DNA of 22,263 nucleotides from Sediminibacterium ginsengisoli (lineage in GTDB: Bacteria; Bacteroidota; Bacteroidia; Chitinophagales; Chitinophagaceae), in assembly GCA_945860335.1 (NCBI GenBank), contig CAMAQW010000008.1, positions 1-22,263 on the forward strand, in the 5' to 3' direction. Shown piece by piece: positions 8,281-15,411 of this stretch (positions are counted from its first letter, which is position 1; every line of letters begins with the position of its first letter). Made by a program: the position numbers and the translations under genes. Under the pieces are notes generated by a model that had not been told where the DNA came from, ran no database searches, and worked only from the letters and a program-made list of their open reading frames with translations.

Positions 8281-8301
8281 CTGCTATGTGCGCATTAGCG
8301 C
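8270..8301. terminator. Possible hairpins between convergent mscS-like and merR genes
   Basis: Two small inverted repeats lie next to each other: AGCAGT-ctta-ACTGCT (8270-8285), overlapping the channel stop codon, and GCGC-atta-GCGC (8290-8301). Neither is followed by a clear T-run on either strand. Their placement in a 29-base convergent gap fits a weak bidirectional terminator, but this is only inference. Confidence 0.3.
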
Positions 8302-8309
8302 GATTTAAA

Positions 8310-9008
8310 TTAGTGAAGCCCAGCCTTTAATTCCAGTAAAAAAGTCTTGAACTTTGTTAGGGTTTGTACAAGTTGTGCCTCCGTATCGGCCTGCGATTTA
8401 TTTTGTTTTAAATAAGTTCTAGCCCCTTCTATCGAATATTTTTTTTGACGTAGTAGAAAATAAATGATTTGTAAATTTTTAATGTCTTCTACTCGAAATA
8501 AGCGGTCGCCTTTTCTTGTTTTGCGTGGCTTTAAAATATCAAATTCATTTTCCCAATAACGAAGTAAAGAAGTATTTACTTTAAACCAACTTGCTACTTC
8601 ACTAATGGTGTAATATAGTTTTTGCGACAATACTTTTTCATCCGGGATTTCGATTAAATCAACTTCGGTATCTATTTCACTATATGATTTACGACCTCTT
8701 TTGCCAGCTATTTTTTCTATGGTAACGCGGGGTTGTCTAGGTCTTTCAACATAAACAGGCTCAACATAAGTAGGCTCAACATAACTAGGTTCTATAAAAG
8801 AAGCTTCAACGGCAACAGATTCGGTAACAAATGGGGCTTCATAAATTGCTGCTGCAACCACTGGTTCTTCAATGGCATGTGCCGGTGTTTCCACAAAAGA
8901 AGCCGCCTCTGGTATGGCCTTGGGTTTTGCCTTCTTTTTTTCTTTAACCCCTCCAATATCTTGAGCAGGGCCGCCAAATAAATCTAACTGTTGCAGTTTA
9001 GGTTGCAT
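8310..9008 (-). CDS. MerR-family transcriptional regulator with long N-terminal linker
   Basis: The protein (232 residues from ATG 9008) has a MerR-type winged helix near its C-terminal half, residues about 131-175: YYTISEVASWFKVNTSLLRYWENEF then ILKPRKTRKGDRLFRVEDI, followed by a short helical segment with YSIEGARTYLKQ. It lacks an effector-binding domain. The N-terminal half is a low-complexity linker rich in Ala, Glu, Val and Pro, starting LQQLDLFGG, with three five-residue units (S/T/V)YVE(P/R) at residues 75-89 and a basic KRGRKS patch near 103-108. MerR-like regulators with such linkers are common in Bacteroidota; targets are unknown. Twenty-six more codons are open upstream of 9008, but a -7-like box sits 4 bases before this ATG and the LFGG start fits relatives. 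It is divergent from the glycosyltransferase gene. Confidence 0.87.
   Translation of the reverse strand: MQPKLQQLDLFGGPAQDIGGVKEKKKAKPKAIPEAASFVETPAHAIEEPVVAAAIYEAPFVTESVAVEASFIEPSYVEPTYVEPVYVERPRQPRVTIEKIAGKRGRKSYSEIDTEVDLIEIPDEKVLSQKLYYTISEVASWFKVNTSLLRYWENEFDILKPRKTRKGDRLFRVEDIKNLQIIYFLLRQKKYSIEGARTYLKQNKSQADTEAQLVQTLTKFKTFLLELKAGLH
8742..8790 (-). repeat. 15-base imperfect tandem repeat in the merR-like linker
   Basis: Three 15-base units beginning tcaacataa on the plus strand (8746, 8761, 8776) encode YVEP-type pentapeptides in the linker of the MerR-family protein. A fourth, more diverged unit follows. The period is a multiple of three, so copy changes keep the frame. Confidence 0.85.
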
Positions 9009-9012
9009 GTTG

Positions 9013-9020
9013 TAAAAGTA
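9013..9020 (-). promoter_or_regulatory. Putative -7 box for the merR-like gene
   Basis: On the minus strand TACTTTTA (one mismatch from TAnnTTTG) ends 4 bases before the ATG at 9008. Transcription would start at or next to the start codon, giving a leaderless message. No good -33 TTTG is seen 19-21 bases upstream. Confidence 0.35.
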
Positions 9021-9075
9021 TGATAAGTATTTAGCCTTGTAGCACCCTAATGTGCCTCCGTGGAAAAGATGTAAG

Positions 9076-9083
9076 TATCTTTG
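9076..9083 (+). promoter_or_regulatory. Putative -7 box for the glycosyltransferase gene
   Basis: TATCTTTG matches the Bacteroidota -7 consensus TAnnTTTG exactly and is followed by CATCC, the extended form also seen at 16318. A TGTG at 9051-9054, 21 bases upstream, is a one-mismatch -33 box. The box ends only 6 bases before the ATG at 9090, so the message is probably leaderless or nearly so. Confidence 0.55.
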
Positions 9084-9089
9084 CATCCA

Positions 9090-10157
9090 ATGAAAATCGC
9101 AGTCACTATAGTGGGTATCCGTGATACCAATTTTTCAAGCGTTGGTCGTTTCATTTGGAAATGGCTAGAAGGTGAAATTCATGCCCATCCGGAACATCAA
9201 TTTGTTTTGCTTTCTGACATAGCACAACCAACTAGTTTTGTAGGTGCACCTAATTGTAGTTGGATTAAAACAAAATACGATCGTAACAGCTTTTTGGCAG
9301 AAAAAATCTGGTACGAAGTAACAGCGCCCAAACTGCTTACACCTATACAACCCGCTCTGTGGCTGCAATTGAGTGGCAGGTATTCGGGGCGTACCCGTAT
9401 TCCTCAAATATGTTTATTCGAAGAAAATTTAACCAGGTTTCAACGCTATTTTTTTAAAAAGAACGTACATAAAGTAAAGCAGTGGCTTGTTCTAGAAAAC
9501 CTGGCTTCACATCAATTAGAGGAGCAATTTGGCATATCAAAAGAGCGCATTGCATCCATTTCAATGGTTCCTTCTTCCGAAATTTATCCCATCGATTATA
9601 ATTTGCAACAGATGTATAAGGGCACACACGCTGGTGGTACCGAATACTTTTTATCTGTGGCTGATGATGACAAAAGCAGCATTGAGCTCTTACAGGCCTT
9701 TTCTCAATTTAAAAAGTGGCAACAGAGTAACATGAAACTGTTATTGGTTCCCTCAAATGCAATACATCGTTCGTTTTTAGAAGAAAAATTGCGCACCTAT
9801 AAGTACAGGGCCGATGTCATTGTTGTTCCGGTCGGCCTCACCGTTCATAACTGGTATCATTTGGTTTCTAGTGCTTATGCTATTGTATTATTGGGCGTTG
9901 GCGCTCCAGCTCATTTTATGTCAATGGAAGCTGCTAAAGCGGGCGTGTCTGTTATAGCTCTGGATTCGTTTGCAAAGGCAATGCATATGGAAGATAGGGT
10001 TACAAGGTATCTAGAAACTACGCCGAGCAGTATTGCCGAAGCCCTATTATTGGTATATAAAAACGAAAAAATAAAAGGGGAACGCATTCAAAATGGGCTC
10101 TTGTTCTTACAAAACATCAATTTCACCCAATCGTTCCCTTTATTTAAAGAGATATAG
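9090..10157 (+). CDS. GT-B-fold glycosyltransferase-like protein (GT4-like, degenerate)
   Basis: This 355-residue protein begins with a Rossmann-like strand (MKIAVTIVGIRD) and has the layout of a two-domain GT-B glycosyltransferase. The C-terminal domain contains YFLSVADDDKSSIELLQAF, matching the usual start of the donor-binding domain, and SMEAAKAGVSVIALD, matching the GT4 motif around the second glutamate of EX7E (Glu280). The first glutamate of that motif is replaced by Ala272, and the usual G-F-G-L-P pattern is absent. The donor, acceptor and even activity are therefore uncertain. No signal peptide or membrane segment is evident, so it is probably cytosolic. The ATG at 9090 is preferred over the TTG at 9081, which lies inside the -7 box. 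It stands alone, divergent from the MerR-like gene and followed by gldC. Confidence 0.7.
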   Translation: MKIAVTIVGIRDTNFSSVGRFIWKWLEGEIHAHPEHQFVLLSDIAQPTSFVGAPNCSWIKTKYDRNSFLAEKIWYEVTAPKLLTPIQPALWLQLSGRYSGRTRIPQICLFEENLTRFQRYFFKKNVHKVKQWLVLENLASHQLEEQFGISKERIASISMVPSSEIYPIDYNLQQMYKGTHAGGTEYFLSVADDDKSSIELLQAFSQFKKWQQSNMKLLLVPSNAIHRSFLEEKLRTYKYRADVIVVPVGLTVHNWYHLVSSAYAIVLLGVGAPAHFMSMEAAKAGVSVIALDSFAKAMHMEDRVTRYLETTPSSIAEALLLVYKNEKIKGERIQNGLLFLQNINFTQSFPLFKEI

Positions 10158-10182
10158 GCATAGCAATAACATGCTTTAGGCT

Positions 10183-10190
10183 TATTTTTG
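10183..10190 (+). promoter_or_regulatory. Putative -7 box for gldC
   Basis: TATTTTTG fits TAnnTTTG exactly and is followed by CA, like the other boxes in the window. It ends 14 bases before the gldC ATG. No -33 element is apparent. Confidence 0.45.
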
Positions 10191-10204
10191 CAAAAACTTA
10201 CTAC

Positions 10205-10552
10205 ATGATGCGTCAATCCAATATCAATATCGAAGTTCATTTAGACGAAAACAAAGTACCACAGGATATCAAGTGGAATGCCTCTGACAGTACCGCCGAT
10301 ATGGCACAATCTGCAAGGGCCATGATGCTGGCATTTTGGGATGCCGCTGATAAATCTGCGCTACGTATCGATTTGTGGACCAAAGACATGATGGTAGATG
10401 AAATGGCAGATTTTTACTACCAAACATTAATGGGTATGGCAGATACCTTTATTCGAGCAACCCAAGATCAGGCACTTGCAGGTGAAATGAAAGATTTTGC
10501 AAAGTCGTTTTATAAAAAATTTAGAGACAGTCAAATTCAAAAAAATAAATAA
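10205..10552 (+). CDS. gldC: Gliding motility protein GldC
   Basis: This small soluble protein of 115 residues matches GldC: SNINIEVHLDENKVPQDIKW, then MAQSARAMMLAFWDAADKSALRIDLWTKDMMVDEMADFYYQTLMGMADT. In Flavobacterium johnsoniae GldC assists gliding but is not essential, and homologues are widespread in Bacteroidota that do not glide, so its presence does not prove motility. It has no signal peptide. Two consecutive ATG codons (10205, 10208) are possible starts. gldB, its usual partner in flavobacteria, is not next to it. The yqeY-like gene follows after 10 bases, so both are probably one transcript. Confidence 0.88.
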   Translation: MMRQSNINIEVHLDENKVPQDIKWNASDSTADMAQSARAMMLAFWDAADKSALRIDLWTKDMMVDEMADFYYQTLMGMADTFIRATQDQALAGEMKDFAKSFYKKFRDSQIQKNK

Positions 10553-10562
10553 TTACAATATT

Positions 10563-11015
10563 ATGGCAACTTTAGAAGAACAAGTAATGGCGCAAATGAA
10601 AGACGCTATGAAATCAAAAGATGAAGCGTTATTAAGAGGACTACGTGCCATTAAAGCAGAAATCATTAAAGCGAAAACAGATCCAGGTGCTGGCGGTTCT
10701 ATTACTACAGAAGGAGAGTTAAAGCTTTTACAAAAATTAGTAAAATCTAGAAAAGATTCGCTGACCATTTATCAGGAGCAAAATAGAGCCGATTTAGCAC
10801 AAAAAGAAATCGAAGAAATTGCAGTAATTGAAAAGTTTTTACCTGCGCAACTTGATGAAGCAGCAATCAAAGAAATTGTTGCTCAAATCATTGCAACCGT
10901 TGGTGCAACTGGGCCACAGGATTTAGGAAAAGTGATGGGTGTGGCTTCTAAACAATTAGCTGGCCAAGCAGATGGTAAAGCTGTTGCAGCAGCAGTTAAA
11001 GCGGCGCTCGGTTAG
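10563..11015 (+). CDS. GatB/YqeY domain-containing protein
   Basis: The 150-residue protein is a stand-alone YqeY protein: MATLEEQVMAQMKDAMKSKD, LRGLRAIKAEI, then the KLVKSRKDSLTIYQEQNR segment, KEIEEIAVIEKFLPAQL and the C-terminal DLGKVMGVASKQLAGQADGKAVAAAVK. This resembles the tail domain of the GatB subunit of tRNA-dependent amidotransferase and may bind tRNA, but the role of stand-alone YqeY is not established. The ATG at 10563, 10 bases after the gldC stop, is the right start because the family begins here; 22 upstream codons in this frame overlap gldC. cvpA follows after 35 bases. Confidence 0.93.
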   Translation: MATLEEQVMAQMKDAMKSKDEALLRGLRAIKAEIIKAKTDPGAGGSITTEGELKLLQKLVKSRKDSLTIYQEQNRADLAQKEIEEIAVIEKFLPAQLDEAAIKEIVAQIIATVGATGPQDLGKVMGVASKQLAGQADGKAVAAAVKAALG

Positions 11016-11050
11016 TTTTACTATATTCATGTTACGCAAAAAAAGAAAAC

Positions 11051-11587
11051 GTGGTATTAGATATTATTTGTGGCATTATTTTGATTGGAGCACTCTTTAA
11101 AGGCTATACTAAAGGCTTTATTATTGCTTTATTTTCATTTGCAGCACTTCTAATTGGATTGGCTGCTGCCACTAAACTTTCGGCAGTTGTTGCTTCAAAA
11201 ATTGGACATGATACGGGGATATCTGCAAGCTGGCTTCCGTTTGCATCCTTCTTACTCATCATGATAGCTGTTACACTTATTGTTCGTTTGGTGGCTGGCA
11301 TGCTACAAAAGGCCGCTGAACTGGTACTGCTTGGATGGGCCAATAAACTAGCGGGCATCTTACTTTTTGGTGCTATTTATATGACTATTTGGAGTGTGGT
11401 TCTTTTTTATGGTGACAAGCTTCATTTGATTACTGAATCTACCAAAGCCGCCTCTAAAACATACAGCTATATTGCACCTTGGGGACCTAAAGTGCTTGAT
11501 ACCATTGGCCAAGTAATCCCTGTATTTAAGGACATGTTTACCAGTTTAGGCGATCATTTTGAAACCCTTGGCAAACAGGTAAAATAA
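11051..11587 (+). CDS. CvpA family membrane protein
   Basis: This 178-residue inner-membrane protein starts with the family pattern LDIICGIILIGALFKGYTKG and has four hydrophobic segments at about residues 3-16, 23-41, 62-84 and 101-120. In E. coli CvpA is needed for colicin V production and for envelope stress resistance; the molecular role is unclear. The start is taken as GTG 11051, which places the conserved LDII at the very N-terminus; the ATG at 11029 is in another frame and stops after 23 codons. It follows the yqeY-like gene and probably ends that transcript. Confidence 0.85.
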   Translation: MVLDIICGIILIGALFKGYTKGFIIALFSFAALLIGLAAATKLSAVVASKIGHDTGISASWLPFASFLLIMIAVTLIVRLVAGMLQKAAELVLLGWANKLAGILLFGAIYMTIWSVVLFYGDKLHLITESTKAASKTYSYIAPWGPKVLDTIGQVIPVFKDMFTSLGDHFETLGKQVK

Positions 11588-11599
11588 GTATATTATAAT

Positions 11600-11621
11600 T
11601 CATGGTTATTTAATGCCGTGA
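11600..11621 (+). terminator. Possible weak hairpin after cvpA
   Basis: TCATGG (11600-11605) can pair with CCGTGA (11616-11621) with one G-U pair around a 10-base loop, 13 bases after the cvpA stop. No T-run follows, so termination would be weak at best. Confidence 0.2.
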
Positions 11622-11637
11622 TTCCTATTAAAATCAT

Positions 11638-11645
11638 TATTTTAG
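11638..11645 (+). promoter_or_regulatory. Possible -7 box for the hydrolase operon
   Basis: TATTTTAG is one mismatch from TAnnTTTG and lies 21 bases before the ATG at 11667, after a 79-base gap following cvpA. No -33 match is evident; support is weak. Confidence 0.3.
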
Positions 11646-11666
11646 CCCTGTTCTATACATGTGCAC

Positions 11667-12446
11667 ATGAATTACGAAATTAAAGTTCAAGATAAAATTA
11701 GTTACATCGAAGAAGGTACCGGAGAGCCCTTGCTTTTATTGCATGGTCTTTTTGGCGCACTCAGTAACTTCGAACATTTAATAGAGCATTTCAGACACCG
11801 CAATAAAGTGATCGTTCCTATTTTACCGCTTTTTGATTTAGATATTTTTCATAGTACGGTAAATGGACTTGAAAACGTAGTTCAAAAATTTATTGAAGCA
11901 AGAGGATATACCGGAATACATCTATTAGGCAATTCATTGGGTGGACATGTTGGACTTGTGCACGTACTTAAGCATCCCGAAAAAATTAAGTCACTTACTT
12001 TAACCGGCAGCAGCGGGCTTTTTGAAAAAGCCATGGGTGACAGTTATCCAAAAAGAGGCGACTACGATTATATCAAAAATAAAACCGAAGAAACTTTTTA
12101 CGATCCGGCTGTGGCCACCAAAGAACTAGTAGATGAAGTTTTTGAAATCACTAGAAATAGGTTAAAAGTGATTAAAATATTAGCGCTTGCAAAAAGTGCT
12201 ATCAGAAGTAATTTAGGTCCCGAGTTAAGTCAAATACAACAACCTACACTTTTAATTTGGGGCAATAACGATATTGTTACACCACCTTATGTTGGTGAAG
12301 AATTTCATAAGCTCATACCAAATAGTACCCTTCATTTTGTAGACAAATGTGGACACGCTCCTATGATGGAAGTACCCGCCGAGTTCAACCAAATTTTAGA
12401 AGCATTTTTGAATCAGCTTAGCCATGCTAGCAGCACAACTCATTAA
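11667..12446 (+). CDS. Alpha/beta-fold hydrolase
   Basis: The 259-residue protein is a single-domain alpha/beta hydrolase with a full catalytic triad: nucleophile Ser90 in GNSLGG, Asp202 in GNNDIVTPP and His230 in CGHAPMMEVP. The oxyanion-hole motif LLHGLFG lies near residues 25-31. A short helical cap region sits between Ser90 and Asp202. No signal peptide is seen, so it is cytosolic; the substrate, probably an ester or C-C bond, cannot be told. ATG 11667 is preferred over GTG 11661 two codons upstream. Its last 23 bases overlap the CBS-domain gene, so the two are probably translated together. Confidence 0.9.
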   Translation: MNYEIKVQDKISYIEEGTGEPLLLLHGLFGALSNFEHLIEHFRHRNKVIVPILPLFDLDIFHSTVNGLENVVQKFIEARGYTGIHLLGNSLGGHVGLVHVLKHPEKIKSLTLTGSSGLFEKAMGDSYPKRGDYDYIKNKTEETFYDPAVATKELVDEVFEITRNRLKVIKILALAKSAIRSNLGPELSQIQQPTLLIWGNNDIVTPPYVGEEFHKLIPNSTLHFVDKCGHAPMMEVPAEFNQILEAFLNQLSHASSTTH

Positions 12447-13083
12447 TAATAGTTTTCCATCTGTTCATTTATTGGATAAAGCATCTTTTGCACTCCAGTT
12501 AATGGAGGATTATGATGTACAGCACTTGTGTGTTGTAACAGATGAAAAATTTGTGGGCATCGTAGATAAAAATACTTTGTTAGATACCCATGAAGCTGCT
12601 GTTATTGCTACGTTGCAAAACGAATTTATAGTAGCTTCTGTACACGCCGATGAACATTTTTTAGCTGGCGCCAAGCTATTATCATTACATGAATTAACCA
12701 TGCTGCCTGTTGTTTCAACGACTGCAGATTTACTAGGGGTTATTACCGCAAAGCAAATGTTAGCGGTGCTAACCAGTCATGTAGGGGCTGATACGAAGGG
12801 TGGTGTTATTGTTTTAGAAATGGAACAAAGACAATATTCTTTTGGAGAAATTGCACGTTTAGTAGAAACCAATGATGCTTATGTAACACAGTTAAACACA
12901 ACAACGGATCCGCAAACAGGGATGCTATTAGTGACACTTCAAATTAACCGCATCGAAGTATCTACCATTGTTGCTACATTCCAACGTTACGATTACAGTG
13001 TAAAATATTATTTCGGCGAAGAAAATTATCAAAACGAGTTGAAAGAAAATTACAATCATTTACTTTCATACCTCAATATGTAG
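12424..13083 (+). CDS. CBS-domain protein with C-terminal ACT-like region
   Basis: The 219-residue cytosolic protein has two CBS motifs in its first 120 residues (around HLCVVTDEKFVGIVDKNTLL and MLPVVSTTADLLGVITAKQML), which usually pair to bind adenine nucleotides. Residues about 128-200 (GGVIVLEMEQRQYSFGEIARLVE.. then LLVTLQINRIEVSTIVATF) look like an ACT-type regulatory fold. This combination suggests a small ligand-sensing protein. In Bacteroidota such genes are commonly found before nadK, as here with one gene between. The start overlaps the hydrolase by 23 bases; the next gene begins 17 bases after its stop. Its partner protein is unknown. Confidence 0.85.
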   Translation: MLAAQLINNSFPSVHLLDKASFALQLMEDYDVQHLCVVTDEKFVGIVDKNTLLDTHEAAVIATLQNEFIVASVHADEHFLAGAKLLSLHELTMLPVVSTTADLLGVITAKQMLAVLTSHVGADTKGGVIVLEMEQRQYSFGEIARLVETNDAYVTQLNTTTDPQTGMLLVTLQINRIEVSTIVATFQRYDYSVKYYFGEENYQNELKENYNHLLSYLNM

Positions 13084-13100
13084 GTGTAAACGCTTTATCT

Positions 13101-14465
13101 ATGCGCCTACTTTTTTTTATACTTCTATTTGGTTTTTCATTAACTGCTTTTGGGCAGCAAAAAATGCCCATTGAGCGCATTGAAATCACAGGCAATACAA
13201 AAACAAAATATTATATCATTTTAAGGGAACTCTCATTTGTAAAAGGTGATTCTCTAAACGCTCAACAGTTAGGTGCTGCAATGATTCAGGGCAAGCAGCT
13301 ATTGATGAACACACAACTCTTTGTGGATGTGAAAATTGATACCCTCACCTATCAAGAACAATGGCAAATTCGTGTTCAGGTTAAAGAAAGATGGTATCTA
13401 CTGCCGCTTCCTTATTTTAGACTCGTAGATCGAAATTTTAATCAGTGGTGGGTAGATCAAAACAGAAGTTTAGACCGCGTTAATTATGGTGTAAAATTTA
13501 TACAAAACAATGTCTCTGGTAGAAATGACAATTTAAATGTATGGCTTATAACAGGCTATAACAGACAGTTTTCGGCGCGTTACTCCATTCCATTTATTGA
13601 TAAAAAACTCACCAAGGGATTTAGTGTAGGTTTTTTGCATACTACACAAAAAGAATTGAATGTTGCAACCATTAATAACAAGCAGGTGTTTTTAAGGCAC
13701 AGTGCTGATGCCCGAAAAACTTGGCGTATGGATGCTTCCTATAGTTATCGTCCGGATCAGTTTAAGCGCACAACCATCAGGTTCAGTTACTTTAATGAAA
13801 CCATTGCAGACACGATTTTAAAAGTGCAAAAAAATTATTATCCGGGTCAAACAACAATTCAAAAAGCACTGGATGTAAGTTACCGATATCAGTATATTAA
13901 AGTGTCTAATATTATTTATCCAACAGCTGGTTATTACACCGATCTTTTTTTTCTAAAAAGGTTTGCAACAAAGGCACAATCTCTTTTTCAACTCAGCGCT
14001 AGACAATTGTATGCTAAAAAGCTAAGCACAAAATCTTTTCTATTATTTGATGCTACTGCTGCTTATAAATCGCCCATCGATTCGGTATTTTCCAATAGTA
14101 GGCTTATTGGATATGGCGGCATGCAATTAAGAGGCCTCGAATATTATGTAGTGGACGGGACGGCAGGGATCGTTTCAAGAAATGCGTTTCATTTTAACGT
14201 TAAAAATTGGATGCTCACCAATCCACTGCCCATCAAGAACCACGAAAAAATCCCTATCAGGCTTTATTTTAAATTTTTTGCAGATGCTGGGTATGCTTAT
14301 CATAAATATGCTAGTCTATCTAATAGCTTAAGTAATACGCTGTTGTACACGTATGGAGCTGGTATAGATCTGGTAAGTATCTATGATTTTGTATTTCGTG
14401 TAGAATATAGCCGCAATCAGCTGAAGCGGGAAGGTGTATATTTGCAGGGCGAATTTAATTTTTGA
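13101..14465 (+). CDS. One-POTRA BamA/TamA-like outer-membrane barrel protein
   Basis: The 454-residue protein has a signal peptide (MRLLFFILLFGFSLTAFG, cleavage near GQQ), one POTRA-like domain at about 22-97 (IERIEITGNTKTKYYIILREL, then MNTQLFVDVKIDT and IRVQVKERW), and a long region of alternating beta strands ending in GEFNF with a C-terminal Phe typical of outer-membrane barrels. It belongs with the Omp85/surface-antigen superfamily but is much shorter than BamA. It might insert or translocate a particular set of proteins; no substrate is evident. It lies between the CBS gene and nadK, 15 bases before the latter, so is part of the same transcript. This gene is distinct from bamA at 17264. 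Confidence 0.82.
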   Translation: MRLLFFILLFGFSLTAFGQQKMPIERIEITGNTKTKYYIILRELSFVKGDSLNAQQLGAAMIQGKQLLMNTQLFVDVKIDTLTYQEQWQIRVQVKERWYLLPLPYFRLVDRNFNQWWVDQNRSLDRVNYGVKFIQNNVSGRNDNLNVWLITGYNRQFSARYSIPFIDKKLTKGFSVGFLHTTQKELNVATINNKQVFLRHSADARKTWRMDASYSYRPDQFKRTTIRFSYFNETIADTILKVQKNYYPGQTTIQKALDVSYRYQYIKVSNIIYPTAGYYTDLFFLKRFATKAQSLFQLSARQLYAKKLSTKSFLLFDATAAYKSPIDSVFSNSRLIGYGGMQLRGLEYYVVDGTAGIVSRNAFHFNVKNWMLTNPLPIKNHEKIPIRLYFKFFADAGYAYHKYASLSNSLSNTLLYTYGAGIDLVSIYDFVFRVEYSRNQLKREGVYLQGEFNF

Positions 14466-14480
14466 TTTGAATAACGGCAT

Positions 14481-15359
14481 ATGAAAATTGCAATTTATAG
14501 TAGAGGTTTAGATTTGGCAACACCCAATCCGCTGGCTATTTTGCTTGAGGCTTTGGCGCCGCATGATGTTGAGATACATGTGTTTCATCAATTATTATTA
14601 CATGCCGATTTACCAGCACATACAGCTAGTTCACTGATACCCTTTAAAGTTTCTGCTGATTTAGATGCCTCTATCGATTGCATGATTAGTTTAGGTGGTG
14701 ATGGTACGATGCTTGACGCCGTTACACTGGTAAAAGATTCTGGCATTCCTATATTAGGTATCAATTTTGGCAGACTCGGATTTTTAGCAAGCATTAGTCC
14801 GGATGCATTACAAAGTGCTGTAGAAGCCATTGTGAATAGAACATTTGTAGTTGATAAACGTGCACTTATTCATCTTGATTCCAACGAAGGACTTTTTGGT
14901 GACACACCATTTGCACTAAACGAATTTGCAATTCATAAGCGTGATATTTCTCCAATGATTAAAATTCATACCTACATCAATGGAGAATTTTTAAATACCT
15001 ATTGGGCCGATGGCCTCATTGTATCTACACCTACAGGTTCTACCGGTTATAGTTTGAGTTGCAATGGACCTATTTTATTTCCGGATGCGGCAAGTTTTGT
15101 AATTACCCCAGTGGCACCACACAATTTAAATGTGCGTCCGATTGTTATCCCTGATACCAACGTGGTTTCATTTGAAATTGAAGGAAGAGCCGACCAATTT
15201 ATTTGCGCACTTGATGCACGTAAAGAAATTGTAGACAAAACGGTTCAATTGGCGGTTCGAAAAGAGAAGTTTTGCGTAAATCTTGTCCGATTAAACGAAA
15301 ATAGTTTCTTGTCTACCCTTAGAACCAAGCTCACTTGGGGGCTTGATAAAAGAAATTAA
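14481..15359 (+). CDS. nadK: NAD kinase
   Basis: NAD kinase phosphorylates NAD to NADP with ATP or polyphosphate. The 292-residue protein shows the GGDGT motif at residues 72-76, with catalytic Asp74, in a DCMISLGGDGTML context, followed by GINFGRLGFLA, the NE motif in ALNEFAIHK, the WADGLIVSTPTGSTGYSLS substrate-binding segment and the C-terminal VAPHNLNVRPIVIPD. All key parts are present and the length is normal. The ATG follows the barrel-protein stop by 15 bases. Confidence 0.97.
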   Translation: MKIAIYSRGLDLATPNPLAILLEALAPHDVEIHVFHQLLLHADLPAHTASSLIPFKVSADLDASIDCMISLGGDGTMLDAVTLVKDSGIPILGINFGRLGFLASISPDALQSAVEAIVNRTFVVDKRALIHLDSNEGLFGDTPFALNEFAIHKRDISPMIKIHTYINGEFLNTYWADGLIVSTPTGSTGYSLSCNGPILFPDAASFVITPVAPHNLNVRPIVIPDTNVVSFEIEGRADQFICALDARKEIVDKTVQLAVRKEKFCVNLVRLNENSFLSTLRTKLTWGLDKRN

Positions 15360-15372
15360 CATTTTTGGTATT

Positions 15373-15380
15373 TATTTTTG
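15373..15380 (+). promoter_or_regulatory. Putative -7 box before the DUF6089 gene
   Basis: TATTTTTG, an exact match to TAnnTTTG, lies 31 bases before the ATG at 15412 in a 52-base gap after nadK. No good -33 element is found, and the T-rich run makes a chance match possible. Confidence 0.35.
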
Positions 15381-15411
15381 TTGCTACTTTACATGAAGCA
15401 AGCAGGCACCC

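Noticed and set aside
11029..11100. Basic 23-codon ORF (MLRKKRKRG..) across the cvpA start
   Set aside because: It overlaps the cvpA N-terminus in another frame and has no ribosome site or family. A frameshift of cvpA is not needed because the GTG start already gives a full-length family match.
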